Below are positions 55,179 to 64,000 of a DNA stretch of 64,000 nucleotides, one piece after another. The notes beneath the pieces are model-generated. The model was not told the origin of the DNA and ran no database searches. It worked only from the letters and a program-made list of their open reading frames with translations. This DNA is from Eutrigla gurnardus (taxonomy: Eukaryota; Chordata; Actinopteri; Perciformes; Triglidae), in NCBI GenBank assembly GCA_963514095.1, contig OY741266.1, positions 248,001 to 312,000 on the forward strand. Direction: 5' to 3'. A program made the position numbers and the translations under genes. Positions within the stretch are counted from its first letter, which is position 1. The number at the start of each line of letters is the position of its first letter.

Positions 55179-58100
55179 CTGAAAGAAAACACATTTCTTA
55201 TATTACACACACTTAATATCAACACATTCCATTTTGTTGGCAGCTGGGATCAATTTATATGAATCTTCTCAAACTCGATTATGAATTATCATCAACTCAA
55301 CAGATAATGAATTAGTTTCAAGGACAAATCCATCATGTAGTCACACGGTGACTGTGTAACGACTAGTTTTGCGAAGTTCCGAATAGGTTGTTTTCTTTGG
55401 TATAACTTTAGTGTTTGGAGTCTGGTTTGTGTTTTAGTAACGGCTGACTGTATTGATGTTTTCTTAGTTATGTTCATTGTTCTGTTAATTGATTATGAGT
55501 CCTGTGATTATGTGATTGGATTATGTGTTAATGTGAGTTATGTGTGTGACATTTGAAGGTGAATTTGTTCATAAAATAAATGACGCTTTGGACTACAAAA
55601 CATGTACTGTATATGTGTGCATTCCCTTTTAGAGGCTGTAGTTTACTTGAATGGGTTTGATTGCATTTAACTACATAACAAAATGAACAACCTCATATAA
55701 AGAAAACAGAAAAATGACTAACAAACCTGAACCATTGAGAATTGCAAGTGCGAACTTAGTCCTTGCATTAGCCATCTCCTTCTTGGATGTTCCAAAGGAC
55801 ATGAGTGGCAATGCAGGAGATGCTTCCATCACTGCCTTCGCCATCTACACCAACATACAGAATGAAGCTTGTAATGTTTGAAACATTGTTTTTGAATACT
55901 AATACTTATAAAATACAAGGGATTTGTCAACAATCTTCCCTCACTTCAATCGCATTAACATCAATAAAAAAAATGTTTTGTGTGAATTCACTATTTGGAC
56001 ATTGATGAGTTATACTTTTTATCATGCACAACAATTGTTTGTCATAACTGTAATTTATGATATATTCATCATCTTATTTGACTTTAACTTATATACTGTA
56101 CATATTTATATGTATGTTTCCTAGTTATGCATTCATATTTTTTTTTTTACATTGAATGAAGGCACTGCCTGCCCCACTGAATATCTGACATGAAAGGTAT
56201 TAAACACAATGTAATTTTGGACATGCAGTGAAAGAACAATGCAGCATTGTTACTATCCCCCATGGCAACCATGTTAAAATGATGACGTCTTGTCAACCAC
56301 CATCTCAGTAGAGCAACAATCGTCTGTATTAGATAAACTGGTATTATGTATCATTCATCCATTAGGATATGTCCTAGTGACTTTATCCTTTGAATATAGA
56401 AAAAATATTTTAATTGCTTTAACAATTTAGCCAATACTTCCTTAAAAGACTTAAAATTTCCATCAGTGTTTCATTCATGGTGATAATTGTTATTTAGCCA
56501 TTTTCAGATAAACCATGTTTTTCCTACTGACTTTGACAGAGATTTATAGGGATCGAAATTGAGATCACACGTGTTCATTACCATGGTGACAATGACCCCA
56601 CAACTATTGCTGTCCTGTTGAACAGGATGGGGCATGGTTGCTCCTCTCCACTTTACAGTCCCCCAGTCATTCATTGAATGGCAGATCATTCTCATCTTCA
56701 GGTATTCCCTTGGTAAAAACACATGGTACATGGTATCAAACTACATACAATAACAATCTCAATGTCAGGTTAAAAAACAATAACCTTCCAATCAGTAAAG
56801 CACGAGGACCACAAAGCCAATTAACTGCTTTAATTGACAGCTTTGTAGGACCTCTGTCTTATTCTGTTAATTGAAACATTTTAACTAAAAAAAGTTGCAT
56901 GATATGATTCCAGATGGTAGTGTCATCTTTGAAAATGTGTTAATTATTTTACAATGATTTCTTCAGGCAAATCTACAAAAATGTAAAATAAAACCTTACG
57001 ACAAAGTTGATGACCTACCGTATTCTTTTTGCAGCATTTGTGGAATCCACTTGCTCAGTTGCATTTGCCATAGGATCCACCAAAAACACTGAACATGTGG
57101 CAGGAACTATGTACTAAAAAAAAGAATTGTTATTTAAAACAACATCACATACAGTAAGTATAGTAACACAAAACGATTTCAGACGGGCAGCCTAGAATCA
57201 CTGACCAGTAATTTCCAATGTACTCCGCCAACATTCACAAAGGAGATTATTGCTTTGTACGGGCTGAAGTCAGTCTGTAATGAAAAATATATAGATTATT
57301 TTCAGTTGAAGTTTGTTATGTTTTCTGTATGGCCTTCTTTTGAAAAAAAAAAATGAATGGATGTATTATAATCCTTAAGTTCGATAAAACAAAACCTTCA
57401 TGCTGTCATACTAAAAAATAATCTTAATAAAAATGCCTTTTTTTTTTTAGATCCGGACAGGGGACTGAAAACAAGCATTACCCTTGGCAGGCTGTGTTGT
57501 CTCATTCTGTCTCGTTTGCCAAAGAGTATTACACCTGCTGTATAGTGGTTCAGAATGTAAACACTCTGTCCAAGTTTACACTCGTTGGCATAGAGATGGA
57601 AGAGGCCCTCCATAACCTAAATTAAAAAACATAGATAAAGACAGAAAAACACAAGAAATAGAGCAGATAACACAATAATCACAGGTTTAAATAAGCAATG
57701 TAAAAATACAATCTTATTGGTATGGAAAGTTATTCTTTTTTCCCCAGAACTTGGAATACTTTTCTCTATAAAGTCTACATAAATGTATTTTTGATATTTC
57801 ATTGTATTGTGGGTAATGTTACAACAACCAAATACCTCGCCTGTCAGCCATCGGTGAGGTCTCAGCGAGCACAGTTCGCTGTGATGGATCACAAAACTGT
57901 GACCTGGCTGTGTGAGGGCCGGGATCAAAGAAACTACAGCTTCGGTGCTCTTCCTCTTCCACAGCGAGTTCAGCTTAAAAACAAATTTTCACATTTTTAA
58001 TACTTATATAGTCCAATAATATCCCTCATATTAATGATGAATTAAACAAGACTCTATATAATCAATCTCAAATACTGTAAGTTAAATTCCCTTAACTTAT

Positions 58101-61100
58101 GTAAAACTCATAAATGAGCTATGTCAACGTAACACCAGTCGAAAAAGCAGGAATACAAAATACCTATATATGGTACATCCTCAGGTAATGAACCTATCAC
58201 TAAATATATATTCAAAATACATGCAAGGATATATGCTCATAGGGCAATGACTGAAGTAATTTCTGTTGAATATTCAAATACAGTTTAAGAATACTGCTAT
58301 CAGTCATGAAGATGAATCCTACCTGCTTTTCGTCAACTTCTGACGTCTTCAGGTCGTCTTCCAAAGGGGGAGGTGAAAGTATGTCTGTACATGCTCTTTC
58401 CATCTCCTTGACTGATGGTTCATCATGGTTCACAAGGTGAACTATGAGGTTTGGTGACTTTAATGAAGTCTTCTCATGGTAGTCCTTGACTGTGGCCACT
58501 ATGACATCAGCACACAATGGTAGGGGCATGTTGAAGATACCCGAGCTAATGGCTGGAATGGCGACTGACTTCAAATGGTGTTTTGAGACTTGTTTAAGTA
58601 TACTGTGTATGGCTTTTTTTAAACTTTTTTTTGCATTGTACAGTGCCTTTGTGGATGGAGTCAGATTGAGTTGTGGGCCGACAGCATGAATTATTTTTGT
58701 ACAGGGGAGATTACCAGCGTCTGTAACAATGGCCTCTCCCGTTTTTAATCTTCCAAACTTCTGAATGTGGAGGTCACTCTCTGCTTGTATCCTTGGCCCT
58801 CCAGCTTTGCTTAAAGCCAGCGCAAGTCCACCTTTGTGTTGCAGGTTCACATTTGCAGCATTGACAACAGCATCAACAACAAATGCTGTTAGATCGGCCT
58901 TCCAGACACAGACTTCCATTTTCTGAGACAGTTTAACTGAAAACCTCTTCAGTTGTTGAACTGGAGCTGTTTTTTGTCTTGGAGACTGCAGTGGTGGTGG
59001 CATTGGTGATAGTGGTGGTGGTGGTGATGGTGGTAGTGGTGGTGGTGGTGATGCCAAAGTGTCACCGTCTGTGACAACAGTTACCTCTCTATCAATCTGT
59101 AAACATGTTATGTATCAGGTTATATAAATATTTTAGAAGTCTTGCTTTCTACCATTTTGAGAATTTTTAACAAACAGAAATGTAATTCTTCGTTTAGCAA
59201 TAAGCCATAATTTAGTTACAACGGTACATTTACTATACCTTCTCCTTTGATTTTTGGAAGGTGAATGGCTTGCGGATTGGAGTTACATATCTCCCCCTCT
59301 TTTTCTGTTGCCGTTCCTTCCATTTCTCCGTATCCACTCTGAATGTCTTCACAAATAAGTATATTTTTTTTAGATGGAGGCAGTCATTGAGCAATTACAG
59401 AACCAGTGAGACAGAAATCTAGATTCTACAACATTGCACAACAATAATATTAATCAGTCATGATTACTTATTAAGAGTGTAGAAGTTGCAGTACACCAGT
59501 TTTTATAGTGTTTTTAGATTTTTAAAGAGACGACTTTTATTACACATCACTGTCATGTATTGGCACAAGATCTTAAAAGGAAGTACAGTACTCCAGGCTT
59601 ACTCCATGTTTACATTGTTACACTGGTGCACATAACTTTTTCAATTAGGTGAACTAGCAAATAATTTGGTTACATACACATTTTACATTTCCCTTTTCTT
59701 TTTGTCAGTTGGCACTTATTTTCTTAACATGTTTAATTGTTGACCAGAATAAAAGATAAACAGATAAACGTTTTCTTTCATGAAATTCCAGCACTGTGGA
59801 AAAAGTCAACTTGTAAAAGTTAACTTGTAAAGTGCTAATGACTGATAATCAACGACAATGATGGGGAAAGTCAGCTTGCAAAATTAAACAATATACCTTA
59901 CCTTCTACGTCATTTTACTCAAAGAATCATCAATTTACACCTCCACAGGTTATCCAATAAATTGATTTAGATGTCAATATTTTTGCACATGTGCCCGGAA
60001 TGAGCTCACTCTTGAATTTAAATATATAAGTGATATTTTTATGCCAACCTTCCTCCGAGCAACTGTTTTGGAGTCTTCATACTCCTTCAGCAGAGCTATG
60101 TGGGTCGACTGGTACTGCACCACAAAATCGTCCAGTCTAGTCAGCCTGTTTGACTGGAAGCGGATGTGTTTGAGATCCCACTGGCTCTTCTCCATGATAC
60201 CCTGGGTCCTGTTGTCTTCTGTTATGTTCTGAAAAAAAAAAAAAGAATCACACAAAGACATTGTGTTTGACTGTCCATGTTGTTATCCATACAAAGTTAA
60301 CATTTATTTGAAAGAAAGACAGAATTACTTGTCTCTGCAGGTTTCTCAGGACATTGTATCTCTTACTGCAGTCTACATAGGCCTGTCCTGTGCCATGTCT
60401 TCCAAGGTCACCTAAGCATTGAAATATAATACATTACTTTATTTGCATGAAATTCATTGTCCAAACAGTTTTCTCATTTCAATACAGACATTTTGCTTGA
60501 TTATAAATTACTTGCCAAGCATTATTGCTGTCCAGAGTCCTGCATATGGGAGGATATATTTACGCAGATGAGCAAATAAACCTTTGCAGAGGTAGGGGTT
60601 TGGCTCTCCAGCCACATCCAGCGAAGCTTTGGAAATAACTTCTTCACAGTGTTTTCCAAAGTCGTTGTTTCCTTTGATTTCCTAAAGTGCATTGTACAAT
60701 AGTGATTACTAGTGTCTTTGAATGTTTAGTAGTGCAAATTTTGAGATAACACAGACCCGATGTCTAACCTAATGATACATAAAAAAAATAGACTGAAATT
60801 ATTTCTAAGAAGTTATTTATATGACCCTTTATTATTGAGCATGTCTCAGTCCCTTGAAACAGATCCGAAATTCTAAACCGATACATTCTTGTAGTCACCT
60901 TTACTTTACGTCATGGCACTTCTTCTCATATCTCATGATCTATATTGTCGCTTGTGTTATTTCCCCACAAGTGTGTGTTGCTTTTGATGAAAGCCTGTGT
61001 TCCGTAAAAAAAACAAAGGTTCTTACCTTCAAATCCTCAACATTAATCTGCGACTTCACTATCTCCTCAATTTGTACTCCTTTCTTTAGTAGCCAAGACT

Positions 61101-64000
61101 GCAGATTTTGATAATGTTTTTGAACATTGGCCCCACTGGATGGACTTGAAAATACAACCGCTGCACTTTCCAACATGTCATCCAGGTCACACAAGGACTT
61201 AGCTGTAGTCAGCAAACCAAAAGTGTGCATGGCCAGATGATAGTGTTTTGGTGCACTGTGGGAAGAAAAATAAAAAAGGTTAAATCTTTAAGAAAATGTG
61301 TTTCTCTAATCCTTAATTGAAAAACAATATTACATTGTTTTCAAGTAATCATTACCCCATATTAGTTGAATGTATGATATGCAGGTCTAATGGACATTTA
61401 CTGAGCAAGTTTGTTTTTCACTTGCACAGTTCAGGTTAGAAAATCCCAAGGCCACTCTGCTAAGAGTATTCAAATATGTGATCAGCAAGAGCAGATCCTA
61501 CCTTGGTACTTTTGAGAATAGAAAACATTTTTGGATTTAATTATTTTGTTCATGTTGATATTATGCTGAGAGAGTATTAGAAACTAATTGAACTTGCTGT
61601 TGTGTTTACCCTGTGCATTAAAAGGCTGATACATAGTATTTTATTTCTGAGACCTTCTGTGTTTTCCAAAATTATTCTATGAGTTAATGTGGATTAAAAC
61701 ATGAAAAAGACAGTGTAGTTGATGCTTACTACTTTCGACACATGTCTTTCGCGTTCTTCATCACGTGACTTAGACAGCGATGGAGAACAGGCAACCCGAA
61801 GTCCGTCTTGGTTGCTGTTCCACTGGCTATCCTGTAGTAGGCGTTGATGGTGTCATGCAGATTTTTTCGGGCAAATGTGAGACAAATGGCTTGCATTAGA
61901 ACCATTGACCCATCACACATGATGAAGATGGGTGCTCGAATGCCTCTGCGTCCATAAGCCCTTGTGACATCTGTTTGAAAGGCCTCTAGGAAATAGGTCA
62001 CTGAGGCGGTGGTGTGGTCACAGGTCAGGTAAGTCGCAACTGGTAGTGGAGATGATTTTTTTTGTGGATTTCTGACCACCAGTTCATAGACATAAAAGGG
62101 AGGAGAGTCCTTTTCTTTCTTCTTGATGCTACCTGTAGCATCAAGATAAAGTATGTCCTCCCGACATCGCTCCTGGTATATGTCAATGCTCCTTTGGGAC
62201 CAAAGGAGAACCCCTTTTGGATGAAGAAGTACTTTTTGTAGAACTTCTTCTGCAGCATGGGTTCTTCTTTTAACCATTTCCTGGAGACTTAAAATCTCAT
62301 TTTTGTGCAGGCGACTTTTCTTCCTGAATTCCCATGAAATGGTTTTCAAAATATTTGGAGTGGGAGCCTCATCCCTGCAGCCAGAAGCCAGTACGTCCTC
62401 CTTTAAAGGGCCTATATTTTCAAGGTACATGGCTCGAGGCAACTTTGACTGCAACTTTTCCCCTCGGACATTTCTTTCTCCTGCCCTGACTGGTCTTCTC
62501 TTCAGTTCCGTTTTGTTGTGGACACACATCCCCCCCTGAAAGTCCACTTTGACTTTTAGGTCCTCCTCACTCTCTAAAGTGACTGTCACAGTGACCGGGC
62601 AGTCCTGAAAACTGCAATATCCCAGACACCAAAATTCTGGGCCTGGTTTTCGGGACCCCGAAACCTTGAGAGTGTGCCCTTTGAAAAGAATTGAGCAATA
62701 TGGATGGATGCTCCTGATTCCTTTCGAAATAAGATTTGTCCATTCAAGACCTTTGAATCTTCTTCGTTGCCGTTTTCTTTTGATGTCATCCCACTCCTTT
62801 CTCTCAATAAAAAAAAAGGTAGGTTTCTTTGGGACTTCAATCTTTATGTATCCATCGCTCACGAGGTCGGTCTCGGTAACCTAATGAAAATATACAATGT
62901 TAGAATGAAATGTATTGCATGACTTTATACACTAAATAAATAATGATATATGTGTACTCTTTTGTCTTAAAACTATATGTAATTTAAGAATAAGTTGACA
63001 TTGAATCTTTGTATTTAAATAGAAAATTAGGAAAAATCATGAGTAGCAATGTGTGTGTTGACATAAAATGCATATGGTAAAGAACATATTGAATATAGTG
63101 TAAGATGAGATTTATTTTTAAATTTAAAGTTATTAGAGAATTGGTATAATTTCATTCATTCATTCAAGTATTTGTATTATTTTCTTTAATTCAGAACAGG
63201 AACTATATTTCAGGATACACCTTGCATTTAATAGGTGATTGTTAATATTGAGTGATATAATTTATCACATGTTGGTGAGTGCTCAGTTGTCCTATGGTTG
63301 AGACGGACATTAAAGTATTCTATGCTACCCTGAAGAAACGGTCCCCGTGCGTTTGCTTGACCCACAGCCCATAACTAATTTAATTTAGTCAAAGTCAAGT
63401 TTATAGTTAATGCTAAGAGTAATCAGCATTACAATAGCATTGAAAAGCAGATCTCGAAAACAGCTATGAAAATATAATGTGAATGTACCATCTGTAAAAG
63501 AAAATGTTATCAATTATTTATTGTAAATGTGTATTAAAATGTATAGATGTTTATCAGAGAAGGGAATTTTGACTTAATTTGTAACTCAGTGTAGAGCAAA
63601 TATTCAAAACAAGGACAAACATCTAGAGAAATAACAAAGTAGCAATGGGAGGATAAAGCTGTATAAATACATATTTGTATTTTTATTTGTTGTGGACTAT
63701 TATTATCAACTAAATGCCTGAAAGTATACACAACTGTTTCATCAACTGTAACTTATCATTACAAATGTCTCACATGCAGCATTGATTTAATACCTGAGAA
63801 GACTGTTGTCCAGGGTCATCAGTTCCACTAGCCAGTGGCGATGGAGACGATGGAGGTGTGCGCTTTGAAGGACAACAACCAACATTTAGTGTAAGGCTTT
63901 GTGCCACCCAAAATTTGATGAGACAGGGTTGATTTAATACCTGAGAAGACTGTTGTCCAGGGTCATCAGTTCCACTAGCCAGTGGCGATGGATACGATTG
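54764..64000 (-). CDS. Transposase-macrodomain-Ulp1 protease-PHD fusion gene, 17 exons (5' end outside)
   Basis: Exons on the minus strand are 64000-63941, 63862-63794, 62880-61730, 61255-61027, 60681-60516, 60411-60329, 60228-60049, 59346-59239, 59096-58323, 57973-57836, 57616-57482, 57274-57206, 57113-57019, 56708-56582, 55844-55727, 55178-55102 and 54874-54764. They join to 3690 bases, 1229 residues plus TAG, with no stop and all phases matching. Domains are a zinc finger (about residues 109-166), a MULE-like transposase core (about 285-440), a macrodomain (about 735-925), an Ulp1/C48 protease (about 975-1165) and a PHD finger (about 1174-1229). All introns fit GT-AG except the one after 60516, which uses GC. 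The intact frame argues for selection or a young active element. It is either a domesticated transposase or the gene of a large DNA transposon. Confidence 0.85.
55727..57973 (-). CDS. Exons 10-15 of the fusion gene: Ulp1/SENP-like cysteine protease
   Basis: Exons 57973-57836, 57616-57482, 57274-57206, 57113-57019, 56708-56582 and 55844-55727 form a C48-type domain. Motifs in order are RPHRWLTGEVMEGL, GGVHWKLL (His 1050), VFLVDPM (Asp 1067) and HPVQQDSNSCGV (Gln 1116/1117, Cys 1122). The His-Asp-Cys triad and the oxyanion Gln are all present, so cleavage of a SUMO- or ubiquitin-like substrate is plausible. Substrate is not predictable from sequence. Confidence 0.87.
58323..59096 (-). CDS. Exon 9 of the fusion gene: Pro-rich hinge and macrodomain
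   Basis: Residues 683-735 include a run of Pro with Leu and Ser. The macrodomain follows: KADLTAFVVDAVVNAANVNL, HKGGLALALSKAGG, TGEAIVTDAGNLPC, IIHAVGPQ and AIPAISSGIFNMPL. These are the ADP-ribose-pocket motifs, closest in style to the first macrodomain of PARP14/PARP9. Such domains bind, and sometimes remove, ADP-ribose. The whole domain is in one exon, as if acquired as a unit. Confidence 0.88.
59239..61255 (-). CDS. Exons 4-8 of the fusion gene: linker of unknown fold
   Basis: Exons 61255-61027, 60681-60516, 60411-60329, 60228-60049 and 59346-59239 encode about 255 residues. Visible parts are a helical segment (QKHYQNLQSWLLKKGV), a Cys-containing part (KHCEEVISKASLDVAGEPN), HIRFQSNRLTRLDDFVVQY, and a Lys/Arg-rich stretch (EKWKERQQKKRGRY) that may act as a nuclear signal. 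No known domain is recognised. The donor after 60516 reads GCAAGT, a GC-AG intron. Confidence 0.7.
61730..62880 (-). CDS. Exon 3 of the fusion gene: zinc finger and MULE-like transposase
   Basis: The 383-codon exon starts VTETDLVSDG. At residues about 109-166, FKGHTLKVSG, FWCLGYCSFQDCPV and GGMCVHNK give a Cys/His pattern like FLYWCH or WRKY-GCM1 fingers of Mutator-like elements. Next come DILYLDATGS (Asp 290), PLPVATYL, PIFIMCDGS (Asp 366) and LHRCLSHVMKNAKD (Cys 412, His 415). That is the order of the MULE RNase-H-like transposase: first Asp, second Asp, C/H motif. The third acidic residue may be in CDLDDMLES of the next exon (61255-61027). A KDZ/Zisupton-type assignment is the main alternative. 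Confidence 0.75.
63794..64000 (-). CDS. Exons 1-2 visible: duplicated Ser/Pro-rich exon
   Basis: Exon 63862-63794 (23 codons) and exon 64000-63941 (20 codons visible) encode near-identical PSPLASGTDDPGQQSSQ. The exon and flanking intron are a direct repeat with a 147-bp offset. Both are phase 0 at the donor and so can be used or skipped without frame loss. Confidence 0.75.

Overview
The window is vertebrate nuclear DNA, almost certainly from a ray-finned (teleost) fish. The evidence is split genes with GT-AG introns, V-SINE and tRNA-type SINEs, CR1/L2-group and restriction-like-endonuclease LINEs, Tc1/mariner, hAT and Harbinger-type DNA elements, endogenous retrovirus remnants, and long CA/GA microsatellites. 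Nothing prokaryotic is present.

Layout. (1) 1-13.4 kb, minus strand: the first six coding exons of a myotubularin-related phosphatase, best matched to mtmr7. It starts at 13095 and runs off the left edge. Its introns hold a Harbinger-type MITE, Tc1/mariner remnants, a solo LTR with target-site duplication (TSD), and a long GT/CA array that begins about 15 bases inside the intron after coding exon 5. (2) 13.4-54.6 kb: a gene-poor transposon graveyard. It holds an RLE-type LINE tail, a full-length V-SINE with a 14-bp TSD, two related LTRs, degraded endogenous retrovirus pieces on the minus strand (gag, integrase and env-like), and two paralogous CR1/L2-like LINE copies (A at 22.1-27.5 kb, B at 42.5-50.9 kb). 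There are two deep nests of insertions. In one, LINE B was entered by a SINE, the SINE by LINE C, and LINE C by a complete short LTR retrotransposon (45027-48831) whose body is almost entirely four minisatellite arrays. In the other, an LTR at 37.6-42.1 kb was entered by a hAT-like element, that by a solo LTR, and that by a TIR element. (3) 52.4-54.5 kb: a satellite of 160/168-bp units with a 496-bp higher-order period. (4) 54.76-64 kb, minus strand: 17 exons of one intact gene, 1229 codons in frame with no stop until the end. It encodes a zinc-finger plus MULE-like transposase region, a PARP9/14-type macrodomain, an Ulp1/C48 cysteine protease with all its catalytic residues, and a C-terminal PHD finger. 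Its 5' end lies beyond the right edge.

The most interesting object is this last gene. Its domains suggest a protein that binds DNA or acts as a transposase, recognises ADP-ribose, cleaves a SUMO/ubiquitin-like modifier and reads chromatin. It is either a domesticated transposase or the intron-containing gene of a large autonomous DNA transposon. The exon coordinates given keep the reading frame at every junction. Family names beyond the visible motifs are from general knowledge, because no database search was possible.
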